From Candidatus Howiella intestinavium (GTDB lineage Bacteria; Bacillota; Clostridia; Oscillospirales; Acutalibacteraceae), in assembly GCA_904420585.1 (NCBI GenBank), contig CAJFVX010000038.1, positions 1 to 39,274 of the forward strand: a stretch of 39,274 nt of DNA, read 5' to 3'. The translations under genes and the position numbers were made by a program. The notes under the pieces are model-generated. The model saw only the letters and a program-made list of their open reading frames with translations. It did no database searches and was not told the origin of the DNA. Each line of letters starts with the position of its first letter. Positions within the stretch are counted from its first letter, which is position 1. Below are positions 6,871 through 14,731 of this stretch, in pieces.

Positions 6871-8097
6871 ATGAAAAAGACCAAGAGTTTGCTGGCGTCG
6901 CTGCTGGCCGTTTCGGTAATGACGGCTGCGGCTGTTCCGGCTCTGGCCGCCGTGCCGGCCGCCCCTTCTGCGGCCGACAGGCTGGAGAGCGCCATGGAGT
7001 ATATGCGGGACAATTATGCGGATGATTTTGAAGCGGGCCTGTCCACTGCGAATATGTGGACCCTGCTCTGCGCCCTGGGCGCGGATAAGGCGGCCGACCC
7101 GGATTACGCTTTCCTGCTGCCCTCCTTCGATGTGGCGGCTATGGGGGAGGAGACCTCTTTAAGCCAGTATGCCACCACCATCATCAGCCTGGAACTGATG
7201 GGGGAGAATCCCGCCGATATGGACGGGAAGAACCTGGTGGAGGAACTGGCCGGCCGACAGAATGAAGACGGCAGCTTTACCGGTGCAGGCGGCAACGACC
7301 TGCCCTTTGTCATCGGAGCCCTGAACCTGGCCGGCGCCGACTACGACGCTGAGGGCGCCCTCAGCTCCCTGGAGGCCCTGCGTAAGGCCGACGGCGGCTA
7401 CAGCTGGGACAATACGGCTGCGGTGGGCAATGTGGATACCTCCGGCCTGGCTCTTATCGGCCTGACCGTCACCGAGGGAAACGAGGCATTCCTGGAGCCC
7501 ACCATCGCCTACCTGGACGGTACGCTGAATGAAGAAGGCTGCTTTGTGGGCGAGGATACATATGCTGCGGCCAATTCCTGTTCCCAGGCCACGGCGCTGG
7601 CGGGCCTGTCGGCGGCCGGGGTGGATCTGTCGGCTGAAAAGTATGCACCGGCCGTGACCGCCTTCTACGAATACCAGACCGAGGACGGCGGTTTTGTGTA
7701 TGACGCCGCCTCCGAGGAGCCGGATTTTTACAGCACCTATCAGGGCGTGCTGGCACTCATAGGCCTGCTGGATACAGATGTGCCGGCCGGGGATGCGCCG
7801 TCGGATGCGGTCACCGAGGGGACATCGGATTCCGCCGCGCCTGATTCCGCCGACGGCAACGAAACCTCTGACAGTGGAAACGCGGAGCAGACCTCTGCTG
7901 ATGCGGATACCTCTGGCTCCCGATCCAATAACCATAAGACCAGCGACCCGGGCTTAAATCCCCTGATTATTGTGGCCCTGGTGGTAGCGGTGGCAGCGGT
8001 GGCTGCCTGCATCATCGTGCCTATGGTCAAAAAGAAGAAGACCGCTGCGCCGACTGACGAGGGCGATGATGAGAATACCCCTCCCTCTGAATCGTAA
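6871..8097 (+). CDS. Secreted, membrane-anchored protein with squalene-cyclase/prenyltransferase-type repeats
   Basis: The 408-residue protein has a signal peptide (MKKTKSLLASLLAVSV, cleavage near LAA) and an extracellular domain at about 35-300. That domain holds repeated QNEDGSF, KADGGYSWD and QTEDGGFVYD motifs typical of the prenyltransferase/squalene-oxidase repeat alpha/alpha-barrel. A Ser/Asp/Thr-rich linker follows, then one C-terminal membrane helix (LIIVALVVAVAAVAACIIV) and a lysine-rich tail. Cyclase Asp motifs are not evident, so an enzyme role is doubtful. Related extracellular barrels in Firmicutes resemble cobalamin-binding intrinsic factor, which makes ligand binding possible but unproven. 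The ATG at 6850 lies upstream of the ribosome site GGAAAGGA (6856-6863), so the ATG at 6871, which opens a clean signal peptide, is used. Its layout mirrors the cohesin-domain protein upstream of ilvB. Confidence 0.8.
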   Translation: MKKTKSLLASLLAVSVMTAAAVPALAAVPAAPSAADRLESAMEYMRDNYADDFEAGLSTANMWTLLCALGADKAADPDYAFLLPSFDVAAMGEETSLSQYATTIISLELMGENPADMDGKNLVEELAGRQNEDGSFTGAGGNDLPFVIGALNLAGADYDAEGALSSLEALRKADGGYSWDNTAAVGNVDTSGLALIGLTVTEGNEAFLEPTIAYLDGTLNEEGCFVGEDTYAAANSCSQATALAGLSAAGVDLSAEKYAPAVTAFYEYQTEDGGFVYDAASEEPDFYSTYQGVLALIGLLDTDVPAGDAPSDAVTEGTSDSAAPDSADGNETSDSGNAEQTSADADTSGSRSNNHKTSDPGLNPLIIVALVVAVAAVAACIIVPMVKKKKTAAPTDEGDDENTPPSES

Positions 8098-8110
8098 AAT
8101 CCAGTTTGTA

Positions 8111-8147
8111 AAAACCGGCCTGCGCCAGGAACGCGGGCCGGTTTTTT
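8111..8147 (+). terminator. Intrinsic terminator
   Basis: AAAACCGGCC pairs with GGCCGGTTTT around a partly paired interior, followed by six T residues, 14 bp after the stop codon of the barrel-protein gene. Confidence 0.85.
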
Positions 8148-8162
8148 GCATGCCTGCAGGCG

Positions 8163-8191
8163 TTTACATCGGCCGGCGGCTATGGTACAAT
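8163..8191 (+). promoter_or_regulatory. Promoter of the GH106-like gene
   Basis: TTTACA (8163-8168), a 17-bp spacer and TACAAT (8186-8191) lie 44 bp before the GTG start. Confidence 0.7.
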
Positions 8192-8234
8192 AGCCGCAGA
8201 AGCGGCCGTCTGGGCCGGATAAGGGGGAAGAAGA

Positions 8235-10826
8235 GTGGATACACGCATTAAAGATTGTTTGGAACACAAAGAGGGCAGCTATATCCTGCCCTTTTTCTGG
8301 CAGCACGGGGAAGACCATGAGGCGCTGCTGGAGGAAATCGAGGCCATAAAGGCCAGCGGGGCGCGGGAATTCTGCGTGGAAAGCCGGGTGTATGAACATT
8401 TCTGCGAGGATGCCTGGTGGGAGGATTTCGGCTTTATCCTGGACGCCGCCCGGCAGCGGGACATGAAGGTGTGGCTGCTGGACGACAAGCGCTTTCCCAC
8501 CGGCTTTGCCAACGATATCCTGGGAAAGAAGTACCCCCATCTGCGCAAGCGGTGCATCCGGGAAACCCACCGGGATTTCCTGGGCCCCCTGCCGGGCGGC
8601 ACCATCCCCTCCTACGACCGGTATCGTACAGAGGGGGAGCGGCTCATGGGCGTCTACGCCTATCGCCGCAGCGGGGAGGGGGAGGCCCTCTGCGGCGACC
8701 CCATAGACCTGACCGGCCGGCTGGAGGACGGGCTTATCCGCTGGGACATCCCGGAAGGGGTCTGGCGGGTCTTCTGGCTGGTGGATACCGACGATACCCC
8801 CGACTGCTACCGGCATTATATCGACATGCTGCACCCCGATTCCTGCCGGATGATGCTGGAGGCGGTCTATGAGCCCCATTACCGGCACTTCGGGGCGGAC
8901 TTCGGCAAGACCTTCCAGGGCTTTTTCTCGGACGAACCCTGCTTCGGCAATAACGCAGGGGACTATAATGCCCGGATAGGCCGGCCGGGCCTTGCCTATC
9001 CCTGGCGGGATTCCCTTTACCCCCTCATCTGTCAGGAAACCGGGTGGAAGGAGGAGAAGGTGCGGGGGATGCTGCCCGCCCTCTGGTACGACTGCGGCCG
9101 GGAAACCGCCGCATTCCGGGTGGCGTACATGAACGCCATTACAAAGGAATACAGCCGGAACTTCGGCTGGATGCTGGGGGATTGGTGCCGGGCCCACGGG
9201 GTCAAGTATATCGGTCATGTCATCGAGGACATGAACGCCCACATGCGCACCGGCTACGGCGCCGGGCATTTTTTCCGGGCGCTGGACGGCCAGGATATGG
9301 CGGGGATGGACATCGTTCTCAACCAGCTGGTGCCGGGGCTGAATGATATGGTGCATACGGCCAGCATCAGCGGCGGCCTGGCCGACCCGGCCTTTTTCCA
9401 CTATACCCTGGCCAAACTGGCGGCCTCCCACAGCCATCTGCAGCCCTTAAAGCAGGGACGGGCCATGTGCGAAATCTTCGGGGCCTTCGGCTGGGCGGAA
9501 GGGCTGCCCGCCATGGCCCGGATGGCCGACCATATGCTGGTAAACGGCATCAATCATTTCGTCCCCCACGCCTTTTCCCCCAAATACCCCGACGGGGACT
9601 GCCCCCCGCACTTTTACGCCAAGGGGCAGAATCCCCAGTTCCCCCTCTTCGGCCGGCTGATGACCTATATGCAGCGGGTTTCCCATGTGCTGACCGGCGG
9701 GACACATATAGCCAGCGCGGCGGTGCTGTACGGCGCCGAGGCCGAGTGGGCCGGCGGAGACTATGCCCTCTTCCAGACCGTCTGCAAGGCCCTTACCGAC
9801 GGGCTGCTGGACTTTGACATCGTCCACGAGGACATCCTCTTTGACGGGGCCGAGATGCGGGACGGGAAACTGGTTATAAACGGCGTGGCCTTCGATGCCC
9901 TGGCGGTATCCTACAGCCAGAAGCTGCCCTATGCCCTGCTGGAAAAGCTGGCGGATTTTGCTGCGGCCGGCCTGGATGTGGTCTTTGCCGACGGGCTGTG
10001 CCAGGAATCGGTGGAGGGGAAGGATATATCCTCTCTGCAAACCCGGTTCCGGGTCTGCCCCCTGGAAAATTTGGCGGCGGATTTGCGGGCCAGGGGCCAT
10101 TTCGATATAGAGAGCGAATCCCCCTGTCCCGACCTGCGGTTTTACCATATCCGCCGGGAGGGGCAGGACATCTACATGTTCCACAACCAGAGCCTCCATC
10201 GGCCGGTGGATACCTGCCTGCATCTCCGGCAGGGCGGGGAAGGGGTTCTGTACGACGCCTTTGACAACAGGGTATTCGCCCTGAACGCGCCGGAGGGCCG
10301 GCTGCCCCTCTACCTGCCGGGGGGCGGCAGCTGTATCGTGGCCATAGGCGGCCGGGACGCGGATATGCCCGCCGGCCTGCCCCCGGCCCTTGCGCGGCCG
10401 GACGAGAGCCGGACCCACCCCGCCTGTAAAGGCCCCTATACCATCGAACTGCGGCCGGCCGGGGAAGAGGCCTTCCGGTTTTATAAGGAAACCGACCGGC
10501 TGGCCGACATCACCGCCGACCCGGCCTTGTCCCGGTTTTGCGGCGCCATCCGCTATACGGCCTGCCTTACGGCGCCGGAGACGGCGGAGGCCCTGCTGGA
10601 CCTGGGCCAGGTAGGGGAGACGGCGGAGGTCTGGGTCAACGGCAAATACTGCGGCGCCCGGCTCCAGGCGCCCTATCGCTTCCGGGCGGCCGAAGCCCTG
10701 CAGCCGGGAGAAAACCGGCTGACCGTAGAGGTCATCAACAGCCCGGCCTACCGGGAGCGGGACTATTTTTCCGGCTACCTGCCCTTCCCCCCGTCGGGCC
10801 TTCTGGGTCCCATCCGGTGGTTATAA
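8235..10826 (+). CDS. GH106-like glycoside hydrolase (putative alpha-L-rhamnosidase)
   Basis: The 863-residue protein resembles the large clostridial enzymes related to glycoside hydrolase family 106. The catalytic region is a TIM-barrel-like part with FFSDEPCFG near residue 234 and GHVIEDMNAHMRTGYG near 326-341. A C-terminal beta-sandwich (about 765-863) carries LLDLGQVGETAEVWVNGKYCG and the family-typical ending GLLGPIRWL. GH106 enzymes remove terminal L-rhamnose, but more distant relatives have unknown substrates, so the sugar specificity here is inferred. No signal peptide is seen, so it should act inside the cell on imported oligosaccharides. Translation starts at GTG, 7 nt after an AGGGGGAA ribosome site. 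It is a single-gene unit, and no dedicated transporter adjoins it. Confidence 0.75.
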   Translation: MDTRIKDCLEHKEGSYILPFFWQHGEDHEALLEEIEAIKASGAREFCVESRVYEHFCEDAWWEDFGFILDAARQRDMKVWLLDDKRFPTGFANDILGKKYPHLRKRCIRETHRDFLGPLPGGTIPSYDRYRTEGERLMGVYAYRRSGEGEALCGDPIDLTGRLEDGLIRWDIPEGVWRVFWLVDTDDTPDCYRHYIDMLHPDSCRMMLEAVYEPHYRHFGADFGKTFQGFFSDEPCFGNNAGDYNARIGRPGLAYPWRDSLYPLICQETGWKEEKVRGMLPALWYDCGRETAAFRVAYMNAITKEYSRNFGWMLGDWCRAHGVKYIGHVIEDMNAHMRTGYGAGHFFRALDGQDMAGMDIVLNQLVPGLNDMVHTASISGGLADPAFFHYTLAKLAASHSHLQPLKQGRAMCEIFGAFGWAEGLPAMARMADHMLVNGINHFVPHAFSPKYPDGDCPPHFYAKGQNPQFPLFGRLMTYMQRVSHVLTGGTHIASAAVLYGAEAEWAGGDYALFQTVCKALTDGLLDFDIVHEDILFDGAEMRDGKLVINGVAFDALAVSYSQKLPYALLEKLADFAAAGLDVVFADGLCQESVEGKDISSLQTRFRVCPLENLAADLRARGHFDIESESPCPDLRFYHIRREGQDIYMFHNQSLHRPVDTCLHLRQGGEGVLYDAFDNRVFALNAPEGRLPLYLPGGGSCIVAIGGRDADMPAGLPPALARPDESRTHPACKGPYTIELRPAGEEAFRFYKETDRLADITADPALSRFCGAIRYTACLTAPETAEALLDLGQVGETAEVWVNGKYCGARLQAPYRFRAAEALQPGENRLTVEVINSPAYRERDYFSGYLPFPPSGLLGPIRWL

Positions 10827-10829
10827 AAA

Positions 10830-11110
10830 GTTTTGCCCGCTTTTTAAAAGCGGTGGGGTTCGGGGCAAAGCCCCGCAAAAAAACAGCGGACGCATCTGCG
10901 CCCGCTGTTTTAGCTTGTCGACTTTGTCGACAAGCTGTAGAAGAGGGGCGAGCCCCCCTTCTAACATTCCCCCTACAAATCCCGCAGGAGCGGGATTTGT
11001 CGAGTGCAGAAACCGACGCACATGTCGCCGGTTTCTGCGATGCAAATGGCTTTCATTGGTTTTTCGACATAGAAAAGCAGCGGACGCATCTGCGCCCGCT
11101 GCTTTTCTAT
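10830..11110. repeat. Cluster of seven palindromes between convergent genes
   Basis: The gap between the GH106-like gene and the phosphohexomutase is almost wholly hairpins. CCGCTTTT/AAAAGCGG near 10838 is joined to CGGGGC-AAA-GCCCCG at 10861-10875. AAACAGCGG/CCGCTGTTT follows at 10881-10910, then an 11-bp stem with a TTT loop at 10912-10936. AGAAG-type arms lie at 10939-10962, and an 11-bp stem ACAAATCCCGC at 10975-11000. A 10-bp stem GCAGAAACCG lies at 11006-11038, and a 15-bp stem at 11069-11110. The second and last hairpins share an identical 24-base core (10884-10907 and 11078-11101). No gene is supported here. The outer hairpins can serve as terminators for the two converging genes. Confidence 0.9.
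11069..11110 (-). terminator. Hairpin terminator after the phosphohexomutase gene
   Basis: A 15-bp stem (ATAGAAAAGCAGCGG with its complement) around CGCATCTGCG begins 7 bp after the stop codon. The 3' arm read on the minus strand ends in CTTTTCTAT, a modest T-rich tract. It is part of the palindrome cluster. Confidence 0.55.
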
Positions 11111-11116
11111 GCTATT

Positions 11117-12832
11117 TTAGAATCCCATAATGCGGCTCATATCGTCCCCCAGCTTCTGGGCAATCTCTCCGGCTTCCGCCCGGTCCTTGCCCCGGCAGGA
11201 AAGGTATACCTTAATCTTGGGCTCGGTGCCCGAGGGCCGGATAATCACCCCGGCGCTGCCCTCCAGCTTAAAGGACAGCACGTTGGACTTGGGCAGGGTA
11301 ATGGGAACGGATTGACCCGTAGCCGTATCCACATCGGTGGAGGCTTCGTAATCCAGCACCCGCAGGGTCTTGCGGCCGCCGATGGAGGCCGGCGGATTCC
11401 GGCGCAGGTCGTCCATGATTTCCTGCATGCGCTCCATGCCCGTGACGCCCTCGCAGACAAAACTCTTCTGGGTGTTCAGATGCATGCCGTAGGCGGCATA
11501 CAGTTCCTCCATCTTGTCCAAAAGGCTCTTGCCCTGGCCCTTGTAGAAGGAGGCCATCTCGCAGATGAGCATGGAGGCCACCACGGCGTCCTTGTCCCGC
11601 ACATAGCTGCCGGCCAGGTAGCCGTAGCTCTCCTCAAAGCCGAAGACAAAGCGGTTGTCCTCCCCCTTCTGCTCCAGCAGCCCAATCTGTTCGCCGATGA
11701 ACTTGAAGCCGGTGAGCACGTCGATCATCTGGCAGCCGTATTTTTCGGCGATGGGATAGCAGAGGTCGGTGGAGACGATGGTCTTGACCGCCACCGGACT
11801 TTTGGGCATGGTGCCAAGGGCCGTGCGCTCACTGAGAATGTAGTTCAGCAGCAAAGCCCCCACCTCGTTGCCGGTCATGAGGACATACTCCCCATTCCGC
11901 CGGACGGCGATGCCCACCCGGTCGCAGTCGGGGTCGGTGGCCAGCAGCAGGTCGGGTTGTACTGTCTCGGCCAGCTTTAAGGCGCAGCCGAAGGCCTCCC
12001 GAATCTCGGGGTTGGGGAAGGGGGCGGTGGGAAAGTTGCCGTCGGGCAACTCCTGCTCGGGCACCACCGTCACATGCTCTACGCCCATGCGCCGGAGAAT
12101 GGCCCGCACCGGCTTGTTGCCTGTGCCGTGCAGAGGGGTGTAGATAACCCGCAGGCCGCCTTCCTTTAAGGCCTCCGGGTGAACCGATCGGGCGGCCACC
12201 TCATCCAGATAGGCGTCGATAACCGCCTGGTCAATATAGGAAATCCGTCCGTCGGCCAGGGCGGCATCGAAATCCACCGTCTTGACGCCGGTAAAGGTAT
12301 CCACCTTTTCGATGAGGGAGAGAACATGCTCGCTGTCGTCCAAAGTCAGCTGGCAACCGTCGGGGCCGTAGGCCTTGTAGCCGTTGTACTTGGCCGGGTT
12401 GTGGCTGGCTGTGATAACGATGCCGGCGGTGCAGTGGAGATGGCGGACGGCAAAGGAGAGCATGGGGGTAGGCATAAGCTCCTTATACATATGTACCTTG
12501 ATGCCGTTGGCCGCCAGTACGGACGCCGCCGTCCGGGCGAAGAGATCGGATTTAATCCGGCTGTCGTGGGCGATGGCCACGCTGCCGGCATCGGTCACCG
12601 AATTGATGTGGTCGGCCAGCCCCTGGGTGGCCTTGCCCACCGTGTAGACGTTCATGCGGTTGGTGCCCGCCCCGATAACGCCCCGCAGGCCCCCGGTGCC
12701 GAATTCCAAATCCTTGTAGAAACGGTCGGTGATGCCCTCGTCGTCCCCCTCGATGGCCTGCAGTTCGGTCTGCAGGTCGGGATCGGCGGTAGCCTTCTCC
12801 CGCCAAAGCTGATAGATTGTCCTATAATCCAT
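11117..12832 (-). CDS. Phosphoglucomutase/phosphomannomutase (alpha-D-phosphohexomutase)
   Basis: The enzyme interconverts hexose 1- and 6-phosphates, linking glycolysis with nucleotide-sugar and polysaccharide synthesis in the cytosol. The 571-residue length fits the PgcA type of Firmicutes. All four family motifs are present: the phosphoserine loop TASHNPAKYNGYK (Ser near 143), the metal loop DPDCDR (about 298-303), the sugar loop GFEESYG (about 396), and the phosphate loop RPSGTEPKIKVY (about 533). A longer frame reaches 12904, but the ATG at 12832 follows AAGGAGG at good spacing and gives the normal start MDYRTIYQLW. Upstream is a consensus promoter. Glucose 1-phosphate made here could feed UDP-glucose for the large glucan synthase at 28.8-36.5 kb, though that link is inferred. 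Confidence 0.93.
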   Translation of the reverse strand: MDYRTIYQLWREKATADPDLQTELQAIEGDDEGITDRFYKDLEFGTGGLRGVIGAGTNRMNVYTVGKATQGLADHINSVTDAGSVAIAHDSRIKSDLFARTAASVLAANGIKVHMYKELMPTPMLSFAVRHLHCTAGIVITASHNPAKYNGYKAYGPDGCQLTLDDSEHVLSLIEKVDTFTGVKTVDFDAALADGRISYIDQAVIDAYLDEVAARSVHPEALKEGGLRVIYTPLHGTGNKPVRAILRRMGVEHVTVVPEQELPDGNFPTAPFPNPEIREAFGCALKLAETVQPDLLLATDPDCDRVGIAVRRNGEYVLMTGNEVGALLLNYILSERTALGTMPKSPVAVKTIVSTDLCYPIAEKYGCQMIDVLTGFKFIGEQIGLLEQKGEDNRFVFGFEESYGYLAGSYVRDKDAVVASMLICEMASFYKGQGKSLLDKMEELYAAYGMHLNTQKSFVCEGVTGMERMQEIMDDLRRNPPASIGGRKTLRVLDYEASTDVDTATGQSVPITLPKSNVLSFKLEGSAGVIIRPSGTEPKIKVYLSCRGKDRAEAGEIAQKLGDDMSRIMGF

Positions 12833-12875
12833 GTCCAGTGGCCTCCTTGTCTTTCGTACAAATTGCCTATATTTT

Positions 12876-12904
12876 ACTATACTCTTTTCCCCTTTGATTG
12901 TCAA
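12876..12904 (-). promoter_or_regulatory. Promoter of the phosphohexomutase gene
   Basis: On the minus strand TTGACA (12904-12899), a 17-bp spacer and TATAGT (12881-12876) lie about 45 bp before the ATG at 12832. Confidence 0.85.
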
Positions 12905-12995
12905 TAATTTTCCTAAAATTGGATAGGAAACGACAAAAAAATAGTAATTTGGCCGAGTGAGAGTAAGCGCTGGAAAAATTTTTTAGGAAAATTGG

Positions 12996-13024
12996 TTGAC
13001 AAACTGGGCGGGATGCAGTACACT
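12996..13024 (+). promoter_or_regulatory. Promoter of the sigma-factor gene
   Basis: TTGACA (12996-13001), a 17-bp spacer and TACACT (13019-13024) lie about 80 bp before the start at 13104. Confidence 0.75.
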
Positions 13025-13103
13025 GGCAATTGAAAATACCCGTATTGTAACCCACAAACGGCTGTGATGGGCTGTGGGCCGGCGCGCGGAAGGGGGATGC
13101 GGA

Positions 13104-13682
13104 ATGGCGCCTCTTTCTCGGAACGCTGCGGATGAAGCGTTGGTCATGCGGGCCCGCGGGGGCGATGACGACGCCTTCTGCCAGCTCATCGGCGCCTATG
13201 CGCCCCTGGTCAACAGCCGGGCCCGGGCCTTTTCCCGGGCGGGGCTGGAAGCGGACGATCTGGCCCAGGAGGGCATGATCGGGCTGCTGGGAGCCATTCG
13301 GGTATATGATAAGCGGCAGGCGTCCTTTTCGACCTTTGCCCGGCTGTGCATCGACCGTATGCTGATTGCGGCGGCGCGGCAGGCCGGCCGGCAGAAGCGG
13401 ATACCACAGGAGCGTCTGACTGCGGATTTCGGGCAGCGAGACCTTCCGGCGGAAGAAATCCTTGCCGTGAGCGAGGAAAACAACCCGGAATCCATCCTGA
13501 TTGCGCGGGAAGAGGCCGAGCGACTGCGCCGTAAGGCCGGCGAAACCCTGTCGGGATTGGAGTATCAGGTTCTTTCCGCCTATCTCAGCGGGGAAAGGTA
13601 TGAGGAGATTGCAGAGCGGCTGCATACCACTGTCAAAGCGGTTGACAACGCCCTCCAGCGCATTCGGCGCAAGCTGAGATAA
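13104..13682 (+). CDS. sigH: RNA polymerase sigma-70-family factor, SigH (Spo0H)-like
   Basis: The 192-residue protein has sigma region 2 at about 15-95 (LAQEGMIGLLGAIRVYD, SFSTFARLCIDRMLIAAARQAGRQKRIP). Region 4 follows at about 135-190 (LSGLEYQVLSAYLSGERYEEIAERL and KAVDNALQRIRRKL). These blocks align with Bacillus SigH, as recalled from family knowledge (EDIVQEGMIGLYKSIRDF, SIDNALQRVKRKL). SigH directs transition-state and early sporulation genes in spore formers. A GTG at 13074 is possible, but the ATG at 13104 has GGAAGGGGG at 7 nt spacing. The usual neighbours of sigH (rlmB, secE, rpl genes) are absent. A zinc-ribbon protein lies 132 bp downstream. The family is certain; the sigH orthology is likely. 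Confidence 0.82.
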   Translation: MAPLSRNAADEALVMRARGGDDDAFCQLIGAYAPLVNSRARAFSRAGLEADDLAQEGMIGLLGAIRVYDKRQASFSTFARLCIDRMLIAAARQAGRQKRIPQERLTADFGQRDLPAEEILAVSEENNPESILIAREEAERLRRKAGETLSGLEYQVLSAYLSGERYEEIAERLHTTVKAVDNALQRIRRKLR

Positions 13683-13814
13683 GTTTGTTGTACCCTCTTT
13701 CGGCTGTGCCGTTTTATATGCCCAAGTAGCTTAAAAAAGTAGAGCGTTGTCATGCAAAGGTGTCGGTGCGATTCCGTCCGGGGCAAAATTTTCATGCAAG
13801 AGAGGTAGCAAATC

Positions 13815-14096
13815 ATGTTCGAAGACAAGACCCTTATCTGCAAAGACTGCGGCGCTGAATTCGTGTTCACCGCCGGCGAGCAGGAGTTCTACGAGTCCAA
13901 GGGATTCGTAAATGAGCCCCAGCGCTGCAAGGCCTGCCGCGATGCACGGAAGAACGCCGGCCGCGCCCCCCGTGAAATGCACGAGGCCACCTGCGCTGCC
14001 TGCGGCGGCGTTGCCCGGGTTCCCTTTGAGCCCCGCGACGATCGTCCCGTATACTGCAGCGAGTGCTTCGCCAAGATGAAGGAACAGCAGGCGTAA
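13815..14096 (+). CDS. Small zinc-ribbon protein
   Basis: The 93-residue protein carries two Cys-pair modules: CKDCG with CKAC (about residues 9-42) and CAACG with CSEC (about 58-86), enough for two zinc sites. It fits the probable zinc-ribbon family (zf-trcl type) widespread in Firmicutes, whose role is unknown. The ribosome site is GAGAGG before the ATG. An intrinsic terminator follows. The 132-bp gap from the sigma-factor gene shows no convincing promoter, so it may be co-transcribed with it. Confidence 0.85.
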   Translation: MFEDKTLICKDCGAEFVFTAGEQEFYESKGFVNEPQRCKACRDARKNAGRAPREMHEATCAACGGVARVPFEPRDDRPVYCSECFAKMKEQQA

Positions 14097-14118
14097 GCAG
14101 TTTTACGGATGTACGCTG

Positions 14119-14149
14119 ACCGCCCTGCGCAAAAGCGCGGGGCGGTTTT
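14119..14149 (+). terminator. Intrinsic terminator after the zinc-ribbon gene
   Basis: ACCGCCCTGCGC-AAAA-GCGCGGGGCGGT forms a 12-bp stem with one G-T pair, followed by a short T run. Confidence 0.85.
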
Positions 14150-14245
14150 GCTATGCCTCTTTTGCCCGGCATATGGGTCAGCCGGTTATAATGCCTCCCG
14201 CCGGCGCATACAATGGTGGTATCCAAAGGAAGCGGAGGCGGGCGT

Positions 14246-14704
14246 ATGTTTATCTGCAGCGTGAAAATGTCCAGGCGCAAGCTCATTCTCATCGGGGCGG
14301 CTATCCTGCTGGCCATTCTCATAGCCGTGGGCGCCTCCTTTGCCGGGCGTTCGGCCCCCGACTATGCGGGCGGCGACAATGCCGCCCGCGCAGCCTTCCT
14401 CTCCTCCTTCGGCTGGACGGGTTCGGAAGAGCCGGTGGAGGAGGCGGAAGTGGCCATCCCCGCCGAATTTACCGATGTGTATAAAGGATACAACGCACTG
14501 CAGCAGTCCCAGGGCTTTGACCTGACGCCCTATAAAGGGGAGACGGTCCTGCGGTATACATATAATATAAGCAACTACGAGGGGCAGCCGGATATGCAGG
14601 CCCACATCCTGGTGTACGACGGCCGGATCATCGGCGGGGATTTGTGTTCCCCCCAGCTGGACGGGGTTATGTGCGGTTTTTCGGGGGAGCCCTGGTCTTC
14701 CTGA
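14246..14704 (+). CDS. DUF4830-domain membrane-anchored protein
   Basis: The 152-residue protein has an N-terminal membrane helix (about 12-32, LILIGAAILLAILIAVGA). An extracytoplasmic domain follows with FLSSFGWTGSEEPVEEAEVAIPAEFTDVY, YKGETVLRYTYNISNYEG and LVYDGRIIGGDLCSPQLDG. I recognise these as the DUF4830 pattern. The function of the family is unknown; it is common in Clostridia. An ATG-like start is possible at 14213, but the ATG at 14246 follows GGAGG by 7 nt and is preferred. The gene ends 27 bp before rsuA, so the two probably share a transcript. Confidence 0.75.
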   Translation: MFICSVKMSRRKLILIGAAILLAILIAVGASFAGRSAPDYAGGDNAARAAFLSSFGWTGSEEPVEEAEVAIPAEFTDVYKGYNALQQSQGFDLTPYKGETVLRYTYNISNYEGQPDMQAHILVYDGRIIGGDLCSPQLDGVMCGFSGEPWSS

Positions 14705-14731
14705 CAAAGGAAAAAAGAAAGGAAGGGCTTT

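Noticed and set aside
7740-9437. 565-codon minus-strand frame across the barrel-protein and GH106-like genes
   Set aside because: It spans the terminator and promoter between two well-supported plus-strand genes, and its translation matches no family.
10830-11110. CRISPR array
   Set aside because: The palindromes differ in sequence and spacing, there are no regular spacers, and no cas gene is nearby.
10538-11980. 480-codon plus-strand frame running through the palindrome cluster into the phosphohexomutase gene
   Set aside because: It is open by chance across hairpins and antisense to a certain gene.
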